From Halapricum hydrolyticum (GTDB lineage Archaea > Halobacteriota > Halobacteria > Halobacteriales > Haloarculaceae): 64,000 nucleotides of DNA. The notes beneath the pieces are model-generated. The model was not told the origin of the DNA. It saw only the letters and a program-made list of their open reading frames with translations, and searched no databases. The position numbers were made by a program, and so were the translations under genes. How positions within the stretch are numbered: the stretch's first letter is position 1; each line of letters opens with the position of its first letter. The stretch is from contig NZ_JAOPKC010000011.1 in NCBI RefSeq assembly GCF_025517535.1, positions 26,102 through 90,101 of the forward strand. The letters run 5' to 3'. This document shows, piece after piece, positions 34,088-42,679 of the stretch.

Positions 34088-35635
34088 TTAGTCGTCCATC
34101 CCTTCGATCGCGTTGACCGTTTCGACGCGCTTGTCCCAGACGTCGAACATCGTCTCGTAGGTCATCTTGTAGTACTCATAAAGCTTGTCGTATTTCGGCG
34201 AAGCGTCCGGATCGGGCTGGTACGCCTTCTCGACCGTCCTGGACGCTCGGACGGCGCTCTCGAAGTCCTCGAAGACGCCGACGGCGGTTCCGGCCAGCAG
34301 CGCGGCACCCTTGGCACCGAACTCCTCGCCCTCCGGCACGGCGAACTCGGCGTCAATGGCGTCGGCGAACATCTGACACCAGAAGTCCGACTTGGCACCG
34401 CCGCCAGCTACGTAGACCTCCCTGGGCGTGTCCGGAATGTGTTCGTAGCAGTCTTTCATCGCCAGCCCGACGCCCTCGTAGACCGCCCGGACGACGTGCT
34501 CTTCGGTGTGATCCGGTTCTAAGCCGATCAGCTGTGCACGCGCTTTGGTGTTCAAGAACGGCGCGCGTTCACCGGAGCCGCTGAGATACGGATGATAGAG
34601 CACGCCTTCGCTCCCGATCGGGATCTCCGAGGCGCGCTTCTCGATGGCCCCGTAGTCCGGATCCTCCCTGTACCGGAGCATGTCCAGCCACCAGTCCAGG
34701 TTCGGCGTGCCGATCATCGAGGCCATGACCCGGGTCCACCGCTTGCCGTCGAATCCGCGTTCGTTGTCCAGACCCAGCGAAAGGGTCATTCCGACGCCGT
34801 GGGGGCTGGCGTCGGGGTCGTCCATCAACACCTGGTTGAGCGAGGTCGTCCCGACCACAGAGGCACCCTCTCCGGCCTGGGCCACGCCACTGCCGAACAT
34901 CGAGCAGGGGACGTCGAACAGTCCGGAGACGACGGGCGTCCCCTCCGGGATCTCGGTCTGCTTGGCCGCCTCGGCGGTCACCTCGCCGATCACGTCGAGT
35001 GGATCCTGCAGCGGCGGGAGCAACGACTCGAACTGTGACGCACCCACGACGTCGAACACCTCCGAGGAGTACTCGCCCGTCTCCACGTCGACGTACGGCA
35101 GCGACATGTCGCTCGGATCGGACGTGATCTCACCGGTGAGTCTGTACTTGAGCCAGTCCTTGCAGAAGAGAACCGTATCGGCACGCATGATCGTCTCCGG
35201 TTCGTGCTCCTGCAGCCACAGCAGTATCGCCAGACTCGATCCCGGGAACTGGACGCTCCCGCAGATGTCGTACAGGCGATCGTTGACGTCCGAATCCTGC
35301 CATTCACCGATAATGTCGCTCGCGCGCTCGTCGTGCCAGAGGATCGCGTCCCGCGCCGGTTTCCCGTCGTCGTCCATCAGCCAGCAGCCGTCCCCCTGGG
35401 CTGTCACGCCCAGCCCGAGGATTTCGTCCTGCCGGTTCAGTTGTTCGACGACTTCCCGGAGAGTCGCCGCCGTCGCGTCCCACGTGTCGTCCATGTCCTG
35501 CTCGCGCCACCCGGGTTCCGGCCGCAAGACCTCGTTCTTGCGACTGCTCTTGTACAGGGGTTTGCCGTCCGTCGTATACGCCACCGCTTTGATCATCGAC
35601 GTGCCCGCGTCGACACCAATGAGTACGTCTGTCAT
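34088..35635 (-). CDS. FGGY-family carbohydrate kinase, L-xylulokinase-like
   Basis: A 515-residue sugar kinase. N-terminal ATP-domain motif IGVDAGTSMIKAVAYTTDG (residues 5-23); PEPGWREQDMDDTW, GVTAQGDGCWLMDDDGKPARDAILWHDERA and VVSGLFDVPCSMFGSGVAQ resemble E. coli LyxK (L-xylulose / 3-keto-L-gulonate kinase) as I remember it more than GlpK or XylB. The FGGY signature region is in YVAGGGAKSDFWCQMFADAIDAEF, followed by GAKGAALLAG. The ATG at 35635 drops four residues of read-in. With the class II aldolase downstream it could phosphorylate a ketose for aldol cleavage. The exact sugar is open. Confidence 0.85.
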   Translation of the reverse strand: MTDVLIGVDAGTSMIKAVAYTTDGKPLYKSSRKNEVLRPEPGWREQDMDDTWDATAATLREVVEQLNRQDEILGLGVTAQGDGCWLMDDDGKPARDAILWHDERASDIIGEWQDSDVNDRLYDICGSVQFPGSSLAILLWLQEHEPETIMRADTVLFCKDWLKYRLTGEITSDPSDMSLPYVDVETGEYSSEVFDVVGASQFESLLPPLQDPLDVIGEVTAEAAKQTEIPEGTPVVSGLFDVPCSMFGSGVAQAGEGASVVGTTSLNQVLMDDPDASPHGVGMTLSLGLDNERGFDGKRWTRVMASMIGTPNLDWWLDMLRYREDPDYGAIEKRASEIPIGSEGVLYHPYLSGSGERAPFLNTKARAQLIGLEPDHTEEHVVRAVYEGVGLAMKDCYEHIPDTPREVYVAGGGAKSDFWCQMFADAIDAEFAVPEGEEFGAKGAALLAGTAVGVFEDFESAVRASRTVEKAYQPDPDASPKYDKLYEYYKMTYETMFDVWDKRVETVNAIEGMDD

Positions 35636-35760
35636 GGGAAGACCCACTGTAATGATCGATAACCCACTATATAAATATTGTTCTTTCCAGCATGTTCGGT
35701 GTCAGCACCTCCGCGTATACCCGCACAATCTACAAGACGCCAGATGTCGTTGTCCGCGAT
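35636..35760. promoter_or_regulatory. Divergent promoter, kinase/aldolase versus dehydratase
   Basis: A 125-base gap with an AT-rich core (ACCCACTATATAAATATTG at 35662-35680) holding TATA boxes, most likely for the minus-strand kinase. The gap is small enough for one regulator, the IclR protein encoded downstream, to control both directions, but no copy of its palindrome is obvious here. Confidence 0.45.
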
Positions 35761-36912
35761 ATGGAAATCACAGACTACCAGGTGTTCTCTGTCCCACCCC
35801 GGTGGGTGTTTCTCCGGCTCGAAACGGACACCGGGCTGGTCGGCTGGGGAGAGGCGACGCTGGCTGGCCATTCGAAGGCGACAGTCGCGGCCGTCGAGAC
35901 GGTCATGGACCATTACCTCCTGGGCAAGGATCCGATGGAGATCGAGCGCCACTGGCAGGCGATGTATCGCGGGCAGTACTTCCGGGACGGGCCGATCCTG
36001 ATGAGCGCGATCGGCGGTATCGACACGGCACTGTGGGATCTCAAGGGCAAGCACTTCGGAGCACCCGTGTACGAGCTTCTCGGTGGCCGGGCACGCGACC
36101 ACATCGACGTGTACCAGTGGATCGGGGGCGAGTCCGCCTCGGCCGTTAGCGACGCCGCGGCTGATGCCGTCGAGAACGGGTACGACGTCCTCAAGATGGA
36201 GGCAGTCGCTCACACGGAGCGTCTCGACTCGCCGGAGACGATCGAGCGTGCGCGCGAGCGCGTCGCCGCCGTGCGCGAGGAAGTGGGCGAGAGGATCGAC
36301 CTCGTCGTCGACTTCAGCGGTCGCGTCACGACGGGGGCGGCAAAGCGGCTCGCGGCGGCGCTCGACGAGTACGACCCGATGTTCTACGAGGAGCCGGTTC
36401 GGCCCGCGCACTTCGAGGCCCTCCCGAAGATCGAAGCCCACGCCACGACCCCACTCGGGACCGGCGAGCGCCTCTATTCGCGGTGGGCGTTCCAGGACAT
36501 CATCGAGGACCGGCTGGTCGACGTCATCCAGCCCGACCCGTCGAGCGCCGGCGGGATCTCGGAGGTCAAGAAGATCGCGAACGCCGCCGAGACGGCCGAC
36601 ATCAGCGTCTCGCTACACTCCCCTTTCGGACCGATCGCCTTCGCGGCCTGTCTCCAGCTCGACATGGTCGTCCCGAACGCCCTCGCCCAGGGACAGGACC
36701 TCGAAATCCACGATCCCGAGGACAACGACCTGCTGAGATACCTGCGGGATCCGACCGCGTTCGGCTTCGAAGACGGCCACGTCCGAGCCCCCGACGGGCC
36801 CGGCCTCGGTATCACCGTCAACGAGGAGTACGTCAGACAGCAGGCCCAGCTGGACGTCGACTGGCAGAACCCGATCTGGTATCACGACGACGGCAGCATC
36901 GCGGAGTGGTGA
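35761..36912 (+). CDS. Enolase-superfamily acid-sugar dehydratase, D-galactonate dehydratase-like
   Basis: A 383-residue enzyme colinear with E. coli DgoD: PPRWVFLRLETDTGLVGWGE, RDGPILMSAIGGIDTALWDLKGK, and the C-terminal DWQNPIWYHDDGSIAEW. Metal ligands Asp184, Glu210 and Glu236 and the base His286 are conserved at DgoD positions plus one. The DgoD general acid His185 is Ser186 here (VDFSGRV for LDFHGRV). So the same fold and metal chemistry are kept, but the dehydration step must differ; substrate may be another aldonate such as L-fuconate or a gluconate epimer. The ATG at 35761 gives the family length. The next gene is its probable IclR regulator. Confidence 0.85.
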   Translation: MEITDYQVFSVPPRWVFLRLETDTGLVGWGEATLAGHSKATVAAVETVMDHYLLGKDPMEIERHWQAMYRGQYFRDGPILMSAIGGIDTALWDLKGKHFGAPVYELLGGRARDHIDVYQWIGGESASAVSDAAADAVENGYDVLKMEAVAHTERLDSPETIERARERVAAVREEVGERIDLVVDFSGRVTTGAAKRLAAALDEYDPMFYEEPVRPAHFEALPKIEAHATTPLGTGERLYSRWAFQDIIEDRLVDVIQPDPSSAGGISEVKKIANAAETADISVSLHSPFGPIAFAACLQLDMVVPNALAQGQDLEIHDPEDNDLLRYLRDPTAFGFEDGHVRAPDGPGLGITVNEEYVRQQAQLDVDWQNPIWYHDDGSIAEW

Positions 36913-36922
36913 CGTCGACAGC

Positions 36923-36941
36923 TGTCCACTATTAGTGGACA
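36923..36941. promoter_or_regulatory. Palindromic operator before the first IclR gene
   Basis: TGTCCACTATTAGTGGACA is a perfect palindrome with 8-base arms and a 3-base centre. It directly abuts the AT-rich TATA box AATCTATTTA (36941-36950) of the IclR gene at 36975, where a bound dimer would block or recruit TBP/TFB. This fits autoregulation by IclR. Confidence 0.7.
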
Positions 36942-36974
36942 ATCTATTTACGTTCATCAATTGTTTACTATTGT

Positions 36975-37730
36975 ATGACAGCCGACGGCGATCCACCGGT
37001 CAAGGCGGTACAGACCAGCCACCGCGTGCTGGAGGCGATCATCGATTCGGGGGGAATGACGCTTGCGGACCTGGTCGAACGGCTTGAACACTCGCGGAGC
37101 TCGATCCACAACCACCTCTCGACGCTGACGCAGCTCGGGTACGTGGTCAAGGACGGACAGACGTACCGGGCCAGTCTCCGATTTCTGGAGATCGGCACGA
37201 CGACGCGCACCCGCTTTGCTCTCTACAACGTCGGCCGCGCACATGCGGAGAACCTGTCGAACGCGACCGGTCTGAGCGCGAGTCTGCTCGTCTTCGAACG
37301 TGGACAGCTCACGTGTCTGTACACGGCTCCGGCGACGGGCGTCGACGACCCGGCCGTCGCCACCGGCGACGTGCTGCCCCTGCACTGCACTGCGCCCGGG
37401 AAGGCGATCCTGGCGGCGCATCCGCCCGAGGAGGTTTCGGCGCTCCTCTCGGAGTCCGAACGGGCTCCGTGCACGGAGAACACGCAGACGACTGCGGAGC
37501 TCCGGGAGACGCTGGAGAGCGTTCGAACCCAGGGATGGGCAGTCGACCGCGAGGAGTGGCGAACGGGTATCAGGTGTATCGCGACCGCTGTCACCGATAC
37601 GAACGGGCGTTTGCACGGTGCGCTCTGTGTCACCGGATCGACCGACGCGCTGTCCGGCAAGCGGTTCGAACAGGACATTCCGGGACTACTCATCAGTTCA
37701 GCCCACGAGATACAGTCGGAACTGGAGTAG
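36975..37730 (+). CDS. IclR-family transcription regulator (first)
   Basis: A 251-residue regulator. Winged helix at residues 8-70 (VKAVQTSHRVLEAII...LADLVERLEHSRSSIHNHLSTLTQLGYVVKDG) and the IclR effector domain from about 80 (ARAHAENLSN..., CTAPGKAILAAHPPEEV, GWAVDREEWRTGIRCIATAV, GALCVTG). The ATG lies 34 bases from a perfect palindrome and 28 from the TATA centre, so the transcript is probably leaderless. Position next to the dehydratase, kinase and aldolase makes them likely targets. The effector is presumably an acid sugar or its derivative. Confidence 0.92.
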   Translation: MTADGDPPVKAVQTSHRVLEAIIDSGGMTLADLVERLEHSRSSIHNHLSTLTQLGYVVKDGQTYRASLRFLEIGTTTRTRFALYNVGRAHAENLSNATGLSASLLVFERGQLTCLYTAPATGVDDPAVATGDVLPLHCTAPGKAILAAHPPEEVSALLSESERAPCTENTQTTAELRETLESVRTQGWAVDREEWRTGIRCIATAVTDTNGRLHGALCVTGSTDALSGKRFEQDIPGLLISSAHEIQSELE

Positions 37731-38105
37731 CCACGGCTCGTCGAGACCACCACGGCCGGGTAACCGTGTCCACTCTTGCCGAACGACCGGCGCTCAGGAG
37801 TGACTTTCTCCCGTCGTCTCAGGACATACGACGATTTCCTTTACACACATACTATCGTAACATAACTCAGTCACACGGAATCGGAGTGATGTCGACCACA
37901 GGACCAGGATCGGCCGTCGCCCGAGCCAGTGATTCGGCAATAGCGAACAGCCACAATGCACGGGTAAAGTGGTCCAGAACTGTCGGATGGCCCTGTCCCA
38001 AAGCATTATTATACTGTAGGTTCACCTGTTCTCTGGACTGCGCGAAACCGAATATCGGACCTGTGAGGATGGAAACCTCACCGCTCCGGTATCAGACCAC
38101 AAACA
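37731..38105. other. Intergenic region before the hydroxyacid dehydrogenase
   Basis: About 375 bases without a supportable gene. It has a half-site TGTCCACT near 37767-37774 (one arm of the IclR palindrome), a promoter-like AT stretch (AGCATTATTATACTG near 38000-38015) and a small stem (TGAGG...CCTCA near 38064-38082). The remaining sequence shows no recognisable remnant. Confidence 0.45.
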
Positions 38106-39179
38106 ATGAACGTACTCGTAACAGCGAATTTCTCGGACGACGGTATCGAGCGGCTCGAATCACTCGGCCTCGACGTCGAGTACGATCCGATCGAAGCACG
38201 TGACGGCCGGATGCCGGTCGAAGCGCTGAAAGAGCGATTGCAGGGCGTGGAGATATTCGTCTCCGGCTTCGAGGGCGTGCCGGCGGAGCTGATGGACGCG
38301 GCTACCGACCTCGAACTGATCGCCTGTCCACGCGGGGGACCGGAGGCGAGCGTCGATATCGGGGCGGCCACCGAACGCGGGATCCCGGTGCTGTACGCTC
38401 CCGGCAGGAACGCAGAGACGGTCGCCGATCACACGCTGGGGTTGTTGCTCAGCGTCACCCGGAACATCTCGCTCGCCCACCACCGGCTCCACGAGGGGAC
38501 CTACACCGGCAGTCCCTCGGCGGACGCGGCCGAAGGAGGCGAACGGGAGGACGTTACCTGGGGGATCGGCAAGGGCTCGCCGTACGTCACATTGCGTGGC
38601 CCCGAACTGGGCTCGCGAACGCTCGGCATCGTCGGGTTCGGCCGGATCGGTCGGCGGGTCGCAAAGCGTGCCAAGGACGGGTTCAACATGGACGTCATCG
38701 CGTACGATCCCTTCGTGGATCACGTCGAGATGGAGCCGTTCGGCGTCGAGAAGCTGACCGAGCTGCAGGAGCTGTGCCGACAGAGCGACGTCGTCAGCCT
38801 GCACGCCGACGTGAACCCGACGTCTCGCGACCTGATCGGCCCCGCGGAATTCGAGGCGATGCCCGACCACGCCGTCTTCGTCAACACGGCCCGCGCGGCG
38901 ATCATCCAGGAGGGCGCACTCGTCGAAGCCCTCGAAAACGGCGAGATCCAGGGTGCGGCGATGGACGTCTACCATCAGGAGCCGATCGCCGAGGACGACC
39001 CGCTACTCGCGATGGACAACGTCGTCACGACACCACACATCGCGTCCGCGTCCAAGGATGTGATTGATCGTCACTCTACGCTCGTCACCGAGGACATCAA
39101 GGCGGTCCTCTCGGGAGAAGAGCCGATGCACGTGAAAAACCCCGAGACCCTGGAAGGGCTCGACCTGACGCTCGGATAG
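38106..39179 (+). CDS. D-2-hydroxyacid dehydrogenase (phosphoglycerate dehydrogenase-like)
   Basis: A 357-residue NAD(P)-dependent dehydrogenase. The Rossmann motif is LGIVGFGRIGRRVAKRA (about residues 177-193), the catalytic Arg lies in VFVNTARAAIIQEGALVEAL, the Glu in DVYHQEPIAEDDPLL and the His in TTPHIASASKD. A loop of about 30 residues (GSPSADAAEGGEREDVTWG) is inserted before the NAD domain. It could reduce or oxidise a 2-keto/2-hydroxy acid from the aldolase or dehydratase route, for example lactate or glycerate, but this is inference. It is the last plus-strand gene of the sugar module. Confidence 0.88.
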   Translation: MNVLVTANFSDDGIERLESLGLDVEYDPIEARDGRMPVEALKERLQGVEIFVSGFEGVPAELMDAATDLELIACPRGGPEASVDIGAATERGIPVLYAPGRNAETVADHTLGLLLSVTRNISLAHHRLHEGTYTGSPSADAAEGGEREDVTWGIGKGSPYVTLRGPELGSRTLGIVGFGRIGRRVAKRAKDGFNMDVIAYDPFVDHVEMEPFGVEKLTELQELCRQSDVVSLHADVNPTSRDLIGPAEFEAMPDHAVFVNTARAAIIQEGALVEALENGEIQGAAMDVYHQEPIAEDDPLLAMDNVVTTPHIASASKDVIDRHSTLVTEDIKAVLSGEEPMHVKNPETLEGLDLTLG

Positions 39180-39499
39180 TCATAAGCACACATATAATTT
39201 TTTGTATATAATCCCATAAACTGTTTTTCGACCAGCAGACAAGACCGGTCCAGATCGCCTGCTCGATGTGCGAACGACAGGTATCTCCGCGCCCGCGGCC
39301 GCCGTGGACGGCGTTGTCTGCAGTTTTCGATCGCCAGAGACCGGCACGTCCGAGAAATTCGATCTGGGAGCGCTCAGTCGCGTTTCCTTCGGATATCCGG
39401 CGGTTGCGGCGCGAACGGCACTACACACCCCCACCAATACCAAATATGATATATACGAAGTTATCAAGTATATTTGATATATCCGATCGACAGCCGCTA
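39180..39499. other. AT-rich intergenic region right of the sugar module
   Basis: A 320-base gap between convergent genes with AT-rich ends: ATATAATTTTTTGTATATAA near 39191-39210 and a mirror-like AT cluster (AAATATGATATATA ... TATATTTGATATAT, 39442-39483). Two short frames (minus 39180-39467, plus 39268-39477) lack family features. It could hold a decayed gene; I see no proof. Confidence 0.45.
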
Positions 39500-41437
39500 T
39501 CAGATCGATCTCACGCGGGCGTAGTCGTCGTCGAGAGCCTGAGCGTCCTCGGGCAGGAGCGCGACGAGCAGATAGTCGGGGAAGTCGCTGAAGTGATCGA
39601 CGAGGTCAGCGATCCGCTCGGAGTCGATCGCTTCCAGCGAGTCCAGCAGCATGAACGGCACCTCCTCGTAGACCTCGTGGACGAGGTAGCCGGCGAGTGC
39701 GAACACCAGGCCGGTCACCTCTCGCTCGGATTCGCTGAGGTGATCGATCGTGTCTTCGTAGGTCACACCCGAAGGCGTCGACCGGACGACGTGCAACTCG
39801 AAGAACGTCTTGATGGCCTTCCGGCGCCCCTCCCGGACTTCGCGCTGGACGCGTTCGAGCCAGATCCGCTCGAGGTTGTCGTAATTCAGCATCTCGAGGA
39901 CGTTCTCCATGTGGTCGTTGAACGCCTCGATGGCCTCCTCCTCCAGAGTTTCGACGCGCGTCCGGAGTTCGGTCAGTTCCTCGGAGATCCGCTCGCGTTC
40001 GGCTTTGAGCTCGGACTGCTCGTCCAGTCGTGATTCGATCGACTCGATCTCGCTCTCGACGTCCTCGAGGTCAGTCTCCAGGCGTCCGAGTTCATATTCG
40101 AGTTCGTTCGCCTCCCGGTGGAGGTCAAGAACCTCCTCGAACTGTTCGGATTCGAGGGCCTCGACCTCGCTTTCGAGGTCTTTCACGGTCGCTTCCAGTT
40201 CCGAACGGCGTGTTTTGAGCTGTTCGATGCGGTCCTCACGCCGCTGTAGTTCGTCCTCGATCCCCGAAAGTTGCTGCTGGTACTCGTTGCGGCGCGCCCG
40301 CTGCTCCTCCAGCCCCTCCTTGTCGGCTTTCAATTCGTCGAGTTCGTCGGTGATCTCCCGTTTCGCGTCGAGCTTCTCCTGGCGGAGAGTCCGGAGGTCC
40401 TCCAGCGTCCCATCGATCTGCTCGCGAGGTACCTCAGAGCCACAGGTCCAGCAGACGACGTCATCGCCCAGGAGTTCGTCAGTCGCGTGACCGCTCTCGT
40501 CAGTCATCGCCTCGTAGACGTCGGTCCGTTCGCCGTCAAGCATCTCTTCGTTGAACCGGACCGTGCTCTGTAGCGAATTGATCTCGCTATCCAGCCGGCG
40601 GCGTCGCTCACGCAGTCGATCTATCTCGGACTCGAGGTGATCGATGTCTGCTTCCGGCGCCTCCGGGAGCGCGTCGAGCTCCTCGCGGAGGGTCGCGCGG
40701 TCCTGCTTCAGCGAGTCGATACTCTCCCGTTCGGTCTCTAACTCGTAGCGGACGTCTTCGAGATCAGTACGGGCCTTGCGAAGCGCTTCGAGTTTCTCTT
40801 CGAGCTGTTTCTGTTCTCGACGCTGTACCTGCACGTCGGCGTCCGCGGCATCGATCTCGGCTTCCTTGTCGGCGAGTGCCGTCCGCGTCTCCTCGATCTC
40901 CGCCTCGATTCGCTCCCGTTCGGATTCCAGCTCGGGGAGTACCTGCTTGCGCTGTTCGATCGCCTCAATCTCCTCGTCGATCTCGGTCTTCTCCGATTCG
41001 AGTCGGGCGATCTCGGATTTGATCTCCTCCGTATCGACCGGCCGCATGATGAGATCCCGCAGATTTTCCCCTGTCGTGACCGCGCGCCGGGCCTCGTTCG
41101 ACTCGAGAAGAAAGGCGAACAGATCTGCCAGCTCGGGATCGTCGAGATACGGCTCGCCGTCGAACTGGATGCTCTCGTTCTGACGGATCAACCGTCGACG
41201 ATACGTCGAATCACCCATCGTTAGCGTCACCTCAGCCTCCTCGGCGTCGCCTTTCATCGCGACGTCGTCACTACCGGTCACGGCCATGATCGCCTGCAGG
41301 AACGACGTTCGGTTGGTCGCGTTCCGGCCAGCCAGGACGTTTACTCCGGGACCCAGATCGACAGTCGTATCGTCAATCCCCCCGATGTTCCGGGCTGAGA
41401 TAGTCGCCCCTCGTTCAATACTTTCTGAATCAGACAT
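39500..41437 (-). CDS. sph3: Archaea-specific SMC-related protein (Sph family)
   Basis: A 645-residue Rad50/SMC-like ATPase. The P-loop region is GRNATNRTS (residues 37-45), where Arg43 replaces the usual Lys. Long coiled coils (about 110-310 and 345-520) flank a half zinc hook CWTC (Cys329 and Cys332). The C-terminal head has LSESEREVTGLVFALAGYL (ABC signature region) and VPFMLLDSLEAID (Walker B). This matches the haloarchaeal SMC-related family whose member Sph3 was linked with RdfA and cell shape in Haloferax, as I recall. Here rdfA is 12 kb away. The gene symbol is by family resemblance. Confidence 0.85.
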   Translation of the reverse strand: MSDSESIERGATISARNIGGIDDTTVDLGPGVNVLAGRNATNRTSFLQAIMAVTGSDDVAMKGDAEEAEVTLTMGDSTYRRRLIRQNESIQFDGEPYLDDPELADLFAFLLESNEARRAVTTGENLRDLIMRPVDTEEIKSEIARLESEKTEIDEEIEAIEQRKQVLPELESERERIEAEIEETRTALADKEAEIDAADADVQVQRREQKQLEEKLEALRKARTDLEDVRYELETERESIDSLKQDRATLREELDALPEAPEADIDHLESEIDRLRERRRRLDSEINSLQSTVRFNEEMLDGERTDVYEAMTDESGHATDELLGDDVVCWTCGSEVPREQIDGTLEDLRTLRQEKLDAKREITDELDELKADKEGLEEQRARRNEYQQQLSGIEDELQRREDRIEQLKTRRSELEATVKDLESEVEALESEQFEEVLDLHREANELEYELGRLETDLEDVESEIESIESRLDEQSELKAERERISEELTELRTRVETLEEEAIEAFNDHMENVLEMLNYDNLERIWLERVQREVREGRRKAIKTFFELHVVRSTPSGVTYEDTIDHLSESEREVTGLVFALAGYLVHEVYEEVPFMLLDSLEAIDSERIADLVDHFSDFPDYLLVALLPEDAQALDDDYARVRSI

Positions 41438-41650
41438 GTACTTCCGTTACGTCTGATAGGTTATTAATATTTTGATTCAAATACGAGTTTCGCAGATACC
41501 GCCGGAATACTCCGGCTCGTGGCCCATAGATTACATACATACTACTGTAATTCTCGGTAGCAGGCCAGCGGGCTGGTGTCACAGTCGGGGACCCCGTCAC
41601 GGGGATCGAACCGCGAGCCGAACGTATCGAGTGTGCAATCAGTTCCACGG

Positions 41651-41660
41651 GGAATTAAGA
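41651..41660 (+). promoter_or_regulatory. TATA element of kdgK
   Basis: GGAATTAAGA is centred 29 bases before the kdgK ATG, the spacing expected for a leaderless haloarchaeal transcript. The upstream 200 bases also include the sph3 promoter on the other strand. Confidence 0.45.
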
Positions 41661-41684
41661 TGCGACTCGCCAAACAAACGCACG

Positions 41685-42638
41685 ATGACTGATCTGGTCA
41701 CCTTCGGCGAGACCATGTTGCGGTTGACGCCGCCCCGCGGTCGTCGCCTCGAACAGGTCACGGAGTTCGACGTCGCCGTCGGCGGTGCCGAGAGCAACGT
41801 CGCGGTCGCGGCTGCCCAGTTCGAACACGACGTTCGGTGGCTGTCCCGACTGCCCGACTCACCACTCGGACGGCGTGTCAGTACCGAATTGCGGCGACAC
41901 GGTGTCGAGCCGGCCGTCGACTGGACCACTGGCGGTCGAGTTGGGACGTACTATCTTGAACGCGGAGGGAAACCGCGCGGGGCCAACGTCGTCTACGATC
42001 GCGATCGCTCGGCGTTCGATAGCGTCGCAGTCGAGGACCTGCCCGTGGATCGACTCTCCGGGGCGAAAATGTTTCACACGTCCGGGATCACGCCAGGGCT
42101 CTCGGATGCGACTGCAGCTGCTACCGAACACCTGCTGGAGACTGCCGTGGACGCCGGCGTCAGAACGTCGTTCGACCTGAACTACCGGTCGAAGATCTGG
42201 GATCCGGACGCCGCCCGGGAGACCATCGAACCCCTGCTGTCGTTCGTGGACGTGCTGTTCGCGCCCGAGCGCGACGCCGCAACGGTGCTCGGCCTCGAAG
42301 CTGAAGCACCAACACAGGCAAACCGGCTCGCGAACACCTACGACGTCGAAACGGTCGTAGTCACCCGCGGGACAGACGGCGTAGTCTGTCGACACGACGG
42401 AGAGACGTTCGAGCAACCGATCTACGAGACGGACACACTCGACCCCGTCGGAACTGGTGACGCGTTCGTCGGCGGCTTCCTCGCGACCCGCCTCGACGGT
42501 GCCGACTGTGGCGACGCACTCGCCTACGCCGCGGCGACTGCCGCGCTGAAGCGGACGATCGAAGGAGATATGGCTCTTGTCTCCCCGAAAGAAGTCGAAG
42601 CAGTGGTCGAATCCGGCGGCGTAGATATCTCGCGGTGA
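41685..42638 (+). CDS. kdgK: 2-keto-3-deoxygluconate / galactonate kinase
   Basis: A 317-residue PfkB/ribokinase-family kinase. N-terminal TFGETMLRLTPPRGRRLEQ and VAVGGAESNVAVAAAQF (PfkB signature 1), with the C-terminal TDTLDPVGTGDAFVGGFLATRL carrying the catalytic Asp (GAGD-type motif, here GTGDAF). The GETMLRL...GGAESN pattern is that of KDG kinases of the semiphosphorylative Entner-Doudoroff route. With the dehydratase at 35761 it could serve aldonate breakdown. The ATG at 41685 gives the normal length; the transcript is likely leaderless. Confidence 0.92.
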   Translation: MTDLVTFGETMLRLTPPRGRRLEQVTEFDVAVGGAESNVAVAAAQFEHDVRWLSRLPDSPLGRRVSTELRRHGVEPAVDWTTGGRVGTYYLERGGKPRGANVVYDRDRSAFDSVAVEDLPVDRLSGAKMFHTSGITPGLSDATAAATEHLLETAVDAGVRTSFDLNYRSKIWDPDAARETIEPLLSFVDVLFAPERDAATVLGLEAEAPTQANRLANTYDVETVVVTRGTDGVVCRHDGETFEQPIYETDTLDPVGTGDAFVGGFLATRLDGADCGDALAYAAATAALKRTIEGDMALVSPKEVEAVVESGGVDISR

Positions 42639-42679
42639 GGACCCACCGCTGTCGGACGCCAGCCGACACATCTGGATTC

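Noticed and set aside
39268..39477. 69-residue plus-strand ORF
   Set aside because: No recognisable domain, composition not haloarchaeal-acidic, and an opposite-strand frame of equal quality exists.
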